32,192 nt of DNA from an uncultured Agathobaculum sp. (GTDB lineage: Bacteria > Bacillota > Clostridia > Oscillospirales > Butyricicoccaceae). The notes under the pieces were generated by a model. That model made no database searches and had not been told where the DNA came from. It worked only from the letters and a program-made list of their open reading frames with translations. How positions within the stretch are numbered: the stretch's first letter is position 1; each line of letters begins with the position of its first letter. Positions 21,368 to 29,668 of the stretch are shown here, in pieces. The stretch lies in NCBI RefSeq assembly GCF_944384765.1, contig NZ_CALWUM010000026.1:1-32192 (forward strand), in the 5' to 3' direction. The position numbers and the translations under genes were made by a program.

Positions 21368-22054
21368 TCAAGACAGTCCCAGTACAGCCACCAGCGCAAA
21401 CCACAGCGGCGGTACCAGCAAGGCCGGCAGCATATTCATCGTCTTGCAGTCTACAATGCGCAGAATAGACAGGCCGGACGCCAGAATCAGAATGCCGCCG
21501 AGGATGGAGATCTCGGTCAGCAGGCCGCCGGTCAAAAAGCCGCTCAGCGCGCCGGCGCATAAGTAAATCGACCCCTGCCAGCAAAACAGAATGGGCGCGG
21601 CAAACGCAATGCCATAGCCGTAGGAAGCAGCGAGCGCCATGGATGTGATAAAGTCCAGCGTGGCGTTGGTCAGCAGGAAGGTATTATCGCCGTGCAGCGC
21701 GCTCTCGATCGGCCCCAGAATGGACAGCGTGCCGATGCAGAACATCAGGATCGCGGTCGACAAACCCTTGCCGAGCTTGGTCTTGGAATGGCGGTCTGCC
21801 AGCGCCTCGAACCGTTCCTCGAGCTTGAGCGCAGTGCCCACCACACTGCCCAGCCCCAGACTGACGATAAACAGCACCGGGTAGACGCTGTCCGGCATAT
21901 TTTTGGCGATTGTACTCACGCCGAGCGCGGTTGCGGCCAAGCCCATGGCGCGGATCATGGCCTGCTGCCAGTCCTCCCGCAGCCCTTTTTTGAGCGTGCC
22001 GCCGATCAGACTGCCGCACAGAATGGTGCCGGTATTGACGATTGTCCCTAACAT
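21368..22054 (-). CDS. DUF554 (YdfK/YqgA-like) membrane protein
   Basis: A 228-residue protein with about seven hydrophobic segments. The start MLGTIVNTGTILCGSLIGG and the later AILMFCIGTLSILGPIESA and ITSMALAASYGYGIAFAA blocks are DUF554 signatures. The function is unknown; the family is in the inner membrane. GGAAAGGGGA lies before the ATG. The promoter at 22103-22131 gives a very short leader. It is first gene of an operon with mscS. Confidence 0.88.
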   Translation of the reverse strand: MLGTIVNTGTILCGSLIGGTLKKGLREDWQQAMIRAMGLAATALGVSTIAKNMPDSVYPVLFIVSLGLGSVVGTALKLEERFEALADRHSKTKLGKGLSTAILMFCIGTLSILGPIESALHGDNTFLLTNATLDFITSMALAASYGYGIAFAAPILFCWQGSIYLCAGALSGFLTGGLLTEISILGGILILASGLSILRIVDCKTMNMLPALLVPPLWFALVAVLGLS

Positions 22055-22102
22055 TGCTTTCCCCTTTCCGGATGCTCAAACACATCGCGCAAATCCTCTG
22101 CT

Positions 22103-22131
22103 ATTATACCAGTTTTGACGGCAGACAACAA
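22103..22131 (-). promoter_or_regulatory. promoter of the DUF554-mscS operon
   Basis: On the minus strand TTGTTG at 22126-22131 and TATAAT at 22103-22108, 17-base spacer. Confidence 0.6.
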
Positions 22132-22134
22132 GAA

Positions 22135-22159
22135 GCGCCCCGCAAAAAATGCGGGGCGC
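22135..22159 (-). terminator. terminator of proS
   Basis: A 10-bp perfect stem GCGCCCCGCA/TGCGGGGCGC, 20 bases behind the proS stop. The T-tract (CTTCTTG) is weak. Confidence 0.65.
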
Positions 22160-22179
22160 CGGAACAGTCCTGTTATCGA

Positions 22180-23619
22180 TTAGTATGCAATACCCCAGAC
22201 AATCATCTTGCTGGCGGGTTTGCCGCACACCGGGCATACATCTGCGATGTGCTCCTGCTCGAACGGCATGCAGCGGCTGGGCATGCCGGTCTCCTCCTTG
22301 ACCTTTTCCTCGCAGGCGCGATCGCCGCACCACATGGACTTGACAAAGCCGACGTGCTCCTTGAGGATCTCCTTCATCTCGTCCAGGCTTCTCGCGGTAT
22401 AGGTATGCTCCTCACGATTTTTGAGCGCCTTCTCATACAGCGACTTCTGGATGTCCTCCAGCAGCGGCGGGATGGTAGAGACCAGATCTTCGAACTTGAC
22501 CACAGTCTTTTCACGGGTATCGCGGCGAACCAGCACGCACTGACCCTGCTCGATGTCGCGCGGGCCGACCTCCAGGCGCAACGGCACGCCCTTCATCTCG
22601 TATTCCGCAAACTTCCAGCCGGGGCTGTTGTCGGACAGGTCAATCTTTGCGCGGATGCCCGCCGCCTTGACCGTATCAAGCAGCTCCTGCGCCTTTTCGG
22701 TCACGCCCGGCTTGTGGCTTGCCACCGGGATGACGACCAGCTGGATGGGCGCAATGCGCGGCGGCAGTACAAGGCCCTCGTTGTCGCCGTGGGTCATGAT
22801 GATCGCGCCGATCAGGCGGGTGGAAACGCCCCACGAGGTCTGCTCCATATACTGCAGGGTGTTGTTCTTATCCGTATACTGCATATCAAACGCCTTGGCA
22901 AAGCCGTTGCCGAAGTAATGGCTCGTGCCGGACTGCAGCGCCTTGCCGTCGTGCATCATGGCTTCGATGGTGTAGGTCTTTTCCGCACCCGCAAAGCGCT
23001 CCTTTTCGGTCTTTTCGCCCTTGAGCACCGGAATAGCCAGATACTCCTCGCAGAACTTCGCATAGATGTTCAGCATGCGCAGGGTTTCCTCCATCGCCTC
23101 CTCGGCGGTAGCGTGCACGGTGTGGCCCTCCTGCCACCAGAACTCGCGCGAACGCAGGAAGGGACGGGTGGTCTTTTCCCAACGCACAACCGAGCACCAC
23201 TGGTTATACAGCTTGGGCAGATCGCGCCACGAGCGGACGATCTTGGCATAGTGCTCGCAGAACAGGGTCTCGGAGGTCGGGCGGACGCACAGGCGCTCCT
23301 CGAGCTTTTCCGAGCCGCCGTGGGTGACCCAGGCGACTTCCGGCGCAAAGCCCTCAACATGGTCCTTCTCCTTCTGCAGCAGGCTTTCCGGGATAAAAAT
23401 CGGCATGGCCACATTTTCGTGGCCGGTCGCCTTGAACATGCCGTCCAGCACATGCTGGATATTCTCCCACAGCGCCTGCGCATAGGGGCGCATGATGACA
23501 CAGCCCTTGACCGAGGAATAGTCGATCATCTCGGCCTTTTTGACGATGTCCGTATACCACTGGGCAAAATCCACGTCCATGGACGTGATCTCGCTGACCA
23601 GCTTTTTCTTATCTGCCAT
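22180..23619 (-). CDS. proS: prolyl-tRNA synthetase, archaeal/eukaryote-type (ProS3)
   Basis: A 479-residue class II synthetase without the bacterial editing insertion. The catalytic core has [14 protein letters not shown] (as [14 protein letters not shown]), the motif 2 block [20 protein letters not shown] with [11 protein letters not shown], and the anticodon-binding domain follows. The C-terminal region has Cys positions [14 protein letters not shown] and [10 protein letters not shown] and ends in IVWGIAY with a C-terminal Tyr, the archaeal-type hallmark. It charges tRNA-Pro with proline. AAGGAG lies nine bases before the ATG at 23619; the longer upstream frame overlaps another gene and is rejected. 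Many Clostridia carry this type alone or beside a bacterial type. Confidence 0.95.
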   Translation of the reverse strand: MADKKKLVSEITSMDVDFAQWYTDIVKKAEMIDYSSVKGCVIMRPYAQALWENIQHVLDGMFKATGHENVAMPIFIPESLLQKEKDHVEGFAPEVAWVTHGGSEKLEERLCVRPTSETLFCEHYAKIVRSWRDLPKLYNQWCSVVRWEKTTRPFLRSREFWWQEGHTVHATAEEAMEETLRMLNIYAKFCEEYLAIPVLKGEKTEKERFAGAEKTYTIEAMMHDGKALQSGTSHYFGNGFAKAFDMQYTDKNNTLQYMEQTSWGVSTRLIGAIIMTHGDNEGLVLPPRIAPIQLVVIPVASHKPGVTEKAQELLDTVKAAGIRAKIDLSDNSPGWKFAEYEMKGVPLRLEVGPRDIEQGQCVLVRRDTREKTVVKFEDLVSTIPPLLEDIQKSLYEKALKNREEHTYTARSLDEMKEILKEHVGFVKSMWCGDRACEEKVKEETGMPSRCMPFEQEHIADVCPVCGKPASKMIVWGIAY

Positions 23620-23697
23620 ACTTGGTAACTCCTTCACCTTTATTTCCTGTAAATCATAAATTGAATTGACTGATTTATTACTTAAGGGGTTTTTCCT

Positions 23698-24000
23698 ATG
23701 AATTTTCTGCACGCCTTTTATGTCAAACCCGCCGCACACGAGGTAGTGGAGACCACGGTCTCGCTTGCGGCCGACCGGCGTCCTGCGCTGACCGGCACCG
23801 TGCTCGGTCCGGATGGCAAACCTGCCGCAGGCGCGCTCGTCACGCTCTGGTGCGGGGACAGCCCCGCGCCGCCTGCCGGCGCACTGTATACCGATGAGCT
23901 CGGCCGGTTTGCGTTTGGCCCGCTCGAACCCGGGCAGTTGTACCATGTGTATGTATTCCAGCAGTCCGGCAATGTGCGCACGCTGGAGCAAAGCGATTAA
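23698..24000 (+). CDS. small carboxypeptidase-regulatory-like (transthyretin-fold) protein
   Basis: A 100-residue protein. The part [21 protein letters not shown], then [21 protein letters not shown], is the repeat pattern of CarboxypepD_reg-type beta-sandwich domains (GxVxxxdGxPxxxaxVxl...tdxxGxfxfxxLxpG). There is no signal peptide or membrane segment, so it is likely cytoplasmic, although the family is usually exported. AAGGGG stands eight bases before the ATG. It is divergent from proS, 78 bases apart. The function is unknown. Confidence 0.72.
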   Translation: MNFLHAFYVKPAAHEVVETTVSLAADRRPALTGTVLGPDGKPAAGALVTLWCGDSPAPPAGALYTDELGRFAFGPLEPGQLYHVYVFQQSGNVRTLEQSD

Positions 24001-24192
24001 AGCTGCGGTGCATCCAGCCGCGCCTTGTCCAGCCTGCACGCAGCAGGTGATAGCGTCGCAGCGTTCGCACCGTATGAGTGGCCGCGTCTCACGGATGAGC
24101 CAACATCATGCTGCCGGTGTTTGCCGAAGGAGCGGCAAACACCGGCAGCGCAGCTGCAGCAAGTTCGAGGCGGTAGCGTATGCCGATTTTAC
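24001..24192. other. 192-bp interval between the convergent small gene and thrS, holding a 17-bp perfect palindrome
   Basis: GCTGCCGGTGTTTGCCG at 24110-24126 and its exact complement at 24133-24149 around AAGGAG. Neither strand has a T-run after it, so as an intrinsic terminator it is atypical, though its place between converging genes suggests that role. No gene is seen in the interval. Confidence 0.6.
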
Positions 24193-25947
24193 TTAGCGCA
24201 GCTTTTCCTTGACCTCGTAGGTGAGCTTTTCAATAAACTCAGCAAGCTCCATCGGCGTGGTCTTGCCGGTCTTGCGCTCGCGCACCGAGATGATACCCTT
24301 CTCTTCGTCCTTGTCGCCGATTACGATCATATACGGCACCTTGTGCACCTGTGCCTCGCGGATCTTGTAGCCGATCTTTTCGTTGCGGTCATCCATGGTC
24401 ACGCGGAAGCCTGCCTTGGTCAGCTGATCGACAACCTCCTGCGAGCAGGGCACGTTGCGGTCGGTCATCGGCATGACACGCACCTGCTCCGGCGCGAGCC
24501 AGGTCGGGAATGCACCGGCAAAGTGCTCGGTGATGACGCCGATGAAGCGCTCGATCGAGCCCAGCACCACGCGGTGAATCATGATCGGGCGGTGCTTTTC
24601 GCCGTCTGCGCCGATATACTCGAGCTCAAAACGCTCGGGCAGCTGGGAGTCCAGCTGGATGGTGCCACACTGCCAGGTGCGGCCGAGCGAATCCGCGAGA
24701 TGGAAGTCCAGCTTCGGGCCGTAGAACGCGCCGTCGCCCTCGTTGATCGTGAAGTCCTTGCCCATCTCAGTGATGGCTTCCTTGAGGATGTCCTGGTTGT
24801 GCTCCCACTGCTCGACCGTGCCGATGTGGTCCTCCGGCATGGTGGACAGCTCGATCTTGTAGGACAGGCCAAAGACCGAGTAGATCTCGTCAAACAGTTT
24901 GACGACATTCTTGATCTCGTCCTTCATCTGATCCGGGGTCATGAAGATATGCGCATCGTCCTGCGTGAAGCAGCGCACGCGGAACAGGCCGTGCAGCGCG
25001 CCGGACAGCTCGTGGCGGTGCACGATGCCCAGCTCGCCCACACGCAGCGGCAGCTCGCGGTAGGAGTGCGGCTGGGATTTGTAAACCAGCATACCGCCCG
25101 GGCAGTTCATCGGCTTGATGGCGAAATCCTCGTCGTCGATCACCGTGGTGTACATATTGTTCTTGTAGTGATCCCAATGGCCCGAACGCTCCCACAGCTT
25201 GCGGCTGAGGATGATCGGGGTGGAAACCTCGACATAGCCGTAGCGCTTGTGCACCTCGCGCCAGTAGTCGATCAGGGTGTTCTTGAGCACCATGCCGTTA
25301 GGCAGGAAGAACGGGAAGCCCGGGCCTTCCTCAGTCAGCATAAACAGGCCGAGTTCCTTGCCGAGACGGCGATGGTCGCGCTTTTTGGCCTCTTCCAGCA
25401 TATTGAGGTAAGCATCCAGCTCATCCTTCTTCGGGAAAGCGGTGCCGTAGATGCGCTGGAGCATCTTGTTCTTGCTGTCGCCGCGCCAGTATGCGCCGGT
25501 GACGTTCATCAGCTTGATGCCGTTGCCCTTGACGCGGCCGGTCGAATCCAGATGCGGGCCGGCGCACAGGTCGGTGAACTCGCCCTGCTTGTAGAACGAA
25601 ATGGTCGCGTCCTCCGGCAGGTCGTCGATCAGCTGCACCTTGTACGGCTCGTCCTTGTCCTCCATCAGCTTGCGGGCCTCGGCACGCGGCAGCTCGAAGC
25701 GCTCGAGCGGCAGCTTCTCCTTGCAGATTTTCTTCATCTCGGCCTCAAGCGCATCCAGGTTCTCCTGCGTGAAGGAGAAGGGCGCGTCAAAGTCGTAGTA
25801 AAAGCCGTTTTCAATCGCGGGGCCGATGGCGAGCTTGACTTCCGGGTACAGGCGCTTGACCGCCTGCGCGAGGATGTGGGACACCGTATGACGGTAGGTA
25901 TCGCGGTATTCCGGGTTCTCAAACGTGTACTTGTTTTCTTCAGACAT
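24193..25947 (-). CDS. thrS: threonyl-tRNA synthetase, short form without TGS domain
   Basis: A 584-residue class II synthetase. The editing domain starts near residue 15 (RDTYRHTVSHILAQAVKRLY, with the HxxxH pair), the SAD motif includes FTDLCAGPHLDSTG, and the catalytic core has KPMNCPGGML (zinc Cys), RHELSGALHGLFRVR (motif 2) and GSIERFIGVITEHFAG (motif 3), followed by the anticodon domain (RVMPMTDRNVP). The usual 60-residue N-terminal TGS domain is absent, so the protein is shorter than the common 640-residue form; the ATG at 25947 is not a truncated choice because the T-box leader ends just upstream. It charges tRNA-Thr. Controlled by a T-box riboswitch. Confidence 0.95.
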   Translation of the reverse strand: MSEENKYTFENPEYRDTYRHTVSHILAQAVKRLYPEVKLAIGPAIENGFYYDFDAPFSFTQENLDALEAEMKKICKEKLPLERFELPRAEARKLMEDKDEPYKVQLIDDLPEDATISFYKQGEFTDLCAGPHLDSTGRVKGNGIKLMNVTGAYWRGDSKNKMLQRIYGTAFPKKDELDAYLNMLEEAKKRDHRRLGKELGLFMLTEEGPGFPFFLPNGMVLKNTLIDYWREVHKRYGYVEVSTPIILSRKLWERSGHWDHYKNNMYTTVIDDEDFAIKPMNCPGGMLVYKSQPHSYRELPLRVGELGIVHRHELSGALHGLFRVRCFTQDDAHIFMTPDQMKDEIKNVVKLFDEIYSVFGLSYKIELSTMPEDHIGTVEQWEHNQDILKEAITEMGKDFTINEGDGAFYGPKLDFHLADSLGRTWQCGTIQLDSQLPERFELEYIGADGEKHRPIMIHRVVLGSIERFIGVITEHFAGAFPTWLAPEQVRVMPMTDRNVPCSQEVVDQLTKAGFRVTMDDRNEKIGYKIREAQVHKVPYMIVIGDKDEEKGIISVRERKTGKTTPMELAEFIEKLTYEVKEKLR

Positions 25948-25983
25948 AACAGATTTCCTCCTTTACTGTTTTGGGGGAAGAAC

Positions 25984-26278
25984 AAAAAAGCCCACCCCCG
26001 ACGGTTACATCAGGGGTGAGCTTGTCATAAACCCACGGTTCCACCCTGCTTGCAGGCCGGTTTTCCGGTCTGCCGCTCTGGTAGTCCGTAACGCGGACAA
26101 GACGCCGCAGCATACTGCTTTTTTCCGCCGCGGGGCTCGGGAATCGGTGCTGCCCTCCCCGCGCCTGCGGACGCTTTCAGCCGCGTCGTCCGCTCTCTTT
26201 GAGCCGCTTTGGGGGATATGCAGGCTTTCCTTCATCGCCTTTTGCCGCTGCCGGGATGCCACCCGTCAGCCTATACAT
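25984..26278 (-). ncRNA. T-box riboswitch leader of thrS
   Basis: On the minus strand the leader has GATGAAGGAAAG near the 5' end, AGAGAG with the GGCTGAAAG distal part of stem I, and the T-box AGGGTGGAACCGTGG (26033-26047). The terminator hairpin AGCTCACCCC...GGGGGTGGGCT with a T6 run lies at 25984-26024. A candidate specifier is ACC (threonine) in GCACCGATT, just before the 3' strand of stem I, judged from position. Uncharged tRNA-Thr binding would stabilise the antiterminator and switch thrS on. Confidence 0.9.
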
Positions 26279-26284
26279 ATTTAT

Positions 26285-26311
26285 ATTATACCCCAAAGCG
26301 TGCTTTGTCAA
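26285..26311 (-). promoter_or_regulatory. promoter of the thrS T-box transcript
   Basis: On the minus strand TTGACA at 26306-26311 and TATAAT at 26285-26290; the spacer is 15 bases, slightly short. Confidence 0.65.
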
Positions 26312-26314
26312 CCG

Positions 26315-28069
26315 TCAATTTGCGGTTTCGTACCGCCCGGCGAACAGGATTTCGCCCGCCGCATTGTCGCGGATGACAAACCAGAACGGCCCGTCCGCAG
26401 TAAAGGTGCGGATGAGCGCCGGACGGTCCGGCATCGCAGCGCCTTCGCCGAACATTGCCGCGGTAACCGCTGCGGCCTCGGTGCCCTTTTCGTCCACCGC
26501 GATATAGGTCTTGTGCAGCACAGTATCCAGGAAATGCTGTCCGCTCGCAAGGGACGCCGGGTCGAGCATCGCGCTCAGGTCGGCAGCATCCGGGTCATAG
26601 GCCGTGTGCACGCCCATCGCCCGGAGTGCGTCGTCGAGCGCGGCGGTGTATTCCACCTTGAACTTGGGAACAGAAACCGCAACCTCGTCCTCATAAGAGA
26701 ATGCTGCAGTGTCAAGGAAGTCCTGCACGTCAAGCGCATCGTCCGCTTTGATCAGATACATGCTGAAGTCCGCGTCGCGGAAATACTCATAATTGTCGCC
26801 CTCTATGTTGTCGGCCGCATCCTTGCGGTATGGCATTTCCAGCGCCTCGATGCCGGGCGTGGAGTAGTAGCCGAATCCATTCGTCTGATGCATCATATCG
26901 ACCGTGGCACTCGTGCCGTCCGCATTGGTAAAGTCGGCTTCATCCGTGCTGCTCTCATAGAATTCATTGGCCCACGCGGCCTTGAAATACACCGCGTTGA
27001 CCAGCGCGGTGACAAACCGGCGGTTATCCTCGGTCAGGATGGTCGGGATCTTGCCGTTGGTTTTCTCGTCCACCCACGCATTGACCCGCTCGACCGAGTC
27101 CGCATCCGTGACCTCCTGCGCCTCGGCGCGGAAGTACTCCTGCATCCGCTGGACAAAGTCCGGCTGGAATTCGCCCGTGCCGTCAAACCGGCTCTGGTTG
27201 AGCCAGAGGGAATTGGCCGTGTCAAGCGACATGATGCGCGCGTAGCCGTCATAGGTCTCGAGCAGTTCCTTCACGCTCTGGTTAAACGCATCCAGATCGT
27301 CGATGCGCAAGGCGGTCAGCAGTTCCTGCTGCGTCTCCCCTTTGGCGCCGTTCGCCAGCATCGCAAGGCACATACGGATGGAATAGGGAGACACCGACCA
27401 GTTGCCGTCCGCATCCAGCGCGCGGATGAGCGCATCTGTGAACGTGCCCGCCTGCTCGGGGCTTACATAGTCGCTTGCGGTCACCGCATTGGCATTCGCA
27501 ATCCATGCAAACGCCTCACTGCCCGAGACTGGGTCGGTCGGGCGAAAGTCCAGCGCACTGGACGCGGTGCCGTCCGAATAGGTGACGTTCTGTTCTTCCG
27601 ACAGATCGATCACACCGTACATCCAGCACTTGCTCACACCGTTTCGCGCCCATTCCGCAATGTTGGAATTGTCAGGTGAGCCTGTGCCGCAGCCTGCGGG
27701 CAGATTGGTGTATTGATAGTCTAGATATCTTCCGAGGAAAGCCGCGGCCTCCTGCCGGGTGATGGGGTCATCCAGACGGAGGGCGGGCTTTTCCGCCCCG
27801 GTGCCCACACCGTTTACGATCCACTTGGCAAACGCCCACTTGATTTCGTCGGACCCGCCTGCACCGTCCGAGAAGAAGTCCTCCAGCTCGACCCACGCGC
27901 TGTCCGACACATCCTCGCCCGCGTTCAGCGCAAGCTCAGTCAAGAACCAGCCACGTGTAGCAATCTCCGGCCTCGGATTGATGGCTGCTCGGTTTGGCGC
28001 CTGCGCCGCGCCCGCCGCCGGCAGCAACAGGACAAACAGGAGCACCCATGCCAACAGTTTCTTTTTCAT
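26315..28069 (-). CDS. secreted SLH-domain serpin (serine protease inhibitor)
   Basis: A 584-residue protein. It has a signal peptide (MKKKLLAWVLLFVLLLPAAG, cleaved after AQA). Residues about 40-205 hold S-layer homology-type repeats (WAFAKWIVNGVGTG, LRLDDPITRQEAAAFLGRYLD, WMYGVIDLSEE, FRPTDPVSGSEAFAWIANA), which anchor to cell-wall polymers. Residues about 205-584 are a serpin: NWSVSPYSIRMCLAMLANGAKG, VNAVYFKAAWANEF, the hinge KGTEAAAVTAAMF and the end FTADGPFWFVIRDN. The hinge is intact, with small residues at P12-P9, so it should be inhibitory. The reactive bond falls near GEGAAMP by counting from the hinge, suggesting an elastase-like target. Gut bacterial serpins inhibit host or rival proteases. 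GGAGGGA lies before the ATG. Confidence 0.9.
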   Translation of the reverse strand: MKKKLLAWVLLFVLLLPAAGAAQAPNRAAINPRPEIATRGWFLTELALNAGEDVSDSAWVELEDFFSDGAGGSDEIKWAFAKWIVNGVGTGAEKPALRLDDPITRQEAAAFLGRYLDYQYTNLPAGCGTGSPDNSNIAEWARNGVSKCWMYGVIDLSEEQNVTYSDGTASSALDFRPTDPVSGSEAFAWIANANAVTASDYVSPEQAGTFTDALIRALDADGNWSVSPYSIRMCLAMLANGAKGETQQELLTALRIDDLDAFNQSVKELLETYDGYARIMSLDTANSLWLNQSRFDGTGEFQPDFVQRMQEYFRAEAQEVTDADSVERVNAWVDEKTNGKIPTILTEDNRRFVTALVNAVYFKAAWANEFYESSTDEADFTNADGTSATVDMMHQTNGFGYYSTPGIEALEMPYRKDAADNIEGDNYEYFRDADFSMYLIKADDALDVQDFLDTAAFSYEDEVAVSVPKFKVEYTAALDDALRAMGVHTAYDPDAADLSAMLDPASLASGQHFLDTVLHKTYIAVDEKGTEAAAVTAAMFGEGAAMPDRPALIRTFTADGPFWFVIRDNAAGEILFAGRYETAN

Positions 28070-28275
28070 GTCCGATCCCTCCTACTCTCTGGTTTGTCTG
28101 GTTAGACGTTCCCACTGATTGGGAGGTTCCCGCCCTGTGCGCAAAAACAACCGCTGTGCTGCACAAATCTTGGCGTAGTCTTTTGTGCAATAATGCTGTA
28201 TGGTAATTTCCATTTCTGCTGTGCTATTCGGCCCCTATCCCATGGGAAACAGCAGAACCAGATCGGTTCCGCCGC
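28070..28275. other. divergent intergenic region, SLH-serpin / lysoplasmalogenase
   Basis: No gene recognised. The serpin promoter must lie here but no clear -35/-10 pair stands out. The short hairpin CCCACTGATTGGGAGG near 28110 is weak. Confidence 0.4.
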
Positions 28276-28304
28276 TTGACAGCACGGCACGATTGTTCTA
28301 CTAT
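28276..28304 (+). promoter_or_regulatory. promoter of the lysoplasmalogenase-like operon
   Basis: TTGACA at 28276-28281 and TACTAT at 28299-28304, with a 17-base spacer; start codon 26 bases later. Confidence 0.7.
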
Positions 28305-28329
28305 GAAAAGCGGAAAGGAGCGGTGCCGG

Positions 28330-28965
28330 ATGAACCAGTCTGCCCGCAGGGTATTTCTCGCTGCACAGGCGGCGCTGTATGTCCTGTTCCTTGCACTTGA
28401 CCTGTCCGGACACATGGCGGGCAGCATCCCGTTCAAATACGCAGGCATTCTGCTTTGCGTGCTGGCCGCACTGACCGCAGTCCGCACACTGGACGGCCGA
28501 CTGACCGCGCTCGCCCTGTGCTTTACCGCAGCGGCCGACTGGTTTCTGCTCGTCGTGAATGCGCACTACGCCGTCGGGATCGCGCTGTTCTGCGTGGTGC
28601 AGGGATTGTACTGCGTGCGGCTGGCTGTGTGGCGCGGCCGCCTGCTGCGTCCGCTGCTCGCGGTGCGCCTGCTGCCGCTCATTCTTTTCGTGCTGCTGCG
28701 CGTGCCGCTGGATGCGCTTGCGCTGCTTTATTTTGTCAATCTTGCCTGCAACGCGTTCGAGGCCGCACTGACCCTTCCGCCGGATGACCGGCAGCGGTGC
28801 TTCGCCCTCGGTCTCGGGCTATTTGTATGCTGTGATTTATGTGTCGGCGCGTTCAACCTTGGTCTGCTGACCGGGCTGACCCGCTATGGGATGTGGCTGT
28901 TTTATCTGCCCTCCCAGGTGCTGCTGACGCTGTCCGCCCAACCGAAAGGAGCCCATGCCGCATGA
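28330..28965 (+). CDS. YhhN/TMEM86 (lysoplasmalogenase-like) membrane protein
   Basis: A 211-residue protein with about seven to eight membrane segments. FKYAGILLCVLAAL, the ALCFTAAADWFLLVV block (conserved Asp in a membrane segment) and FCVVQGLYCVRLA match YhhN. A late LFVCCDLCVGAFN has the second conserved Asp. Lysoplasmalogenases cleave lysoplasmalogen; activity here is inferred from the fold only. The ATG has AAGGAG nine bases upstream. Its last codons overlap the start of the next gene (ATGA). Confidence 0.72.
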   Translation: MNQSARRVFLAAQAALYVLFLALDLSGHMAGSIPFKYAGILLCVLAALTAVRTLDGRLTALALCFTAAADWFLLVVNAHYAVGIALFCVVQGLYCVRLAVWRGRLLRPLLAVRLLPLILFVLLRVPLDALALLYFVNLACNAFEAALTLPPDDRQRCFALGLGLFVCCDLCVGAFNLGLLTGLTRYGMWLFYLPSQVLLTLSAQPKGAHAA

Positions 28966-29645
28966 AACCCTCGCGCACCTTATCCGTATTGCTTGCCGCC
29001 GCGCTGGCGGTGTTTTTCCTGTCCGCCGCGATCGCCTTCCCCATCCTGTGCCGGCCGTTTTACTATGCGCAGATCGACGCACTCGATCTGCCCGCGCAGA
29101 CCGGATGGGACGAGGCCACCATCCGCACGGCATATGATGAGGTGATGGACTACCTGGTTTACGGCGCGGACTTCGGCACGGGCGCGCTGCGCTGGTCGGC
29201 GGACGGGCAGGCGCATTTCGCCGATTGCCGTGTGCTGTTCCGGCTGGACTTTGTGCTGCTCGGTATATCGGCCGTGGTGCTCGCTGCACTGGCTATGCTG
29301 TATCGCTGCCGGAAGATTACATTCCGGCGGCTTTGCGGCCGCAGTCCGGCCTTCTGGGCTGCCGCCGGCCTGACCGCAGTGTTCCTGTTTGCGGCAGTCT
29401 GGGCGGTCATCGATTTTAACAGCCTGTTCACCGCCTTCCACCATGTGTTCTTCCCCGGCAAGACCAACTGGGTATTTGACTGGCGCACAGACGAGATCAT
29501 TCTCATTCTGCCCGAGGCATTCTGGGCGCGCACCGGCGCGCTCGTGCTGCTGCTGTGCCTGGGTGGGCTGTGGATCACCGCGCTTGTATCCTGGGCACTA
29601 CACCACCGCTCAGAGGCACAAAAGGCAAAAACCGGCATGGTATGA
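28962..29645 (+). CDS. DUF1461/TIGR01906 family membrane protein
   Basis: A 227-residue protein with four membrane segments. The first is LSVLLAAALAVFFLSAAIAFP; then comes the extracellular part with FYYAQIDALDLPAQTGWDEA and AYDEVMDYLV, ending in HFADCRVLFRLDFV before the second segment. The later FHHVFFPGKTNWVFDWRTDE and ILPEAFW are family hallmarks. The function is unknown. It overlaps the lysoplasmalogenase-like gene by four bases, so the two are translationally coupled. Confidence 0.85.
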   Translation: MKPSRTLSVLLAAALAVFFLSAAIAFPILCRPFYYAQIDALDLPAQTGWDEATIRTAYDEVMDYLVYGADFGTGALRWSADGQAHFADCRVLFRLDFVLLGISAVVLAALAMLYRCRKITFRRLCGRSPAFWAAAGLTAVFLFAAVWAVIDFNSLFTAFHHVFFPGKTNWVFDWRTDEIILILPEAFWARTGALVLLLCLGGLWITALVSWALHHRSEAQKAKTGMV

Positions 29646-29661
29646 AACCGTGCCGGTTTTT
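29626..29661. terminator. bidirectional terminator
   Basis: The stem AAAACCGGCATGG with CCGTGCCGGTTTT has A- and T-runs at its two ends. It overlaps the last codons of the DUF1461 gene and ends just before the convergent aldo/keto reductase stop. Confidence 0.85.
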
Positions 29662-29668
29662 GCTTTTC

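Noticed and set aside
24025..26019. A 664-codon open frame on the plus strand
   Set aside because: It is the mirror of thrS, caused by GC-rich codon use; no family resemblance.
25925..27679. A 584-codon open frame on the plus strand
   Set aside because: It is the mirror of the thrS leader and the serpin gene; the serpin and T-box on the minus strand are unambiguous.
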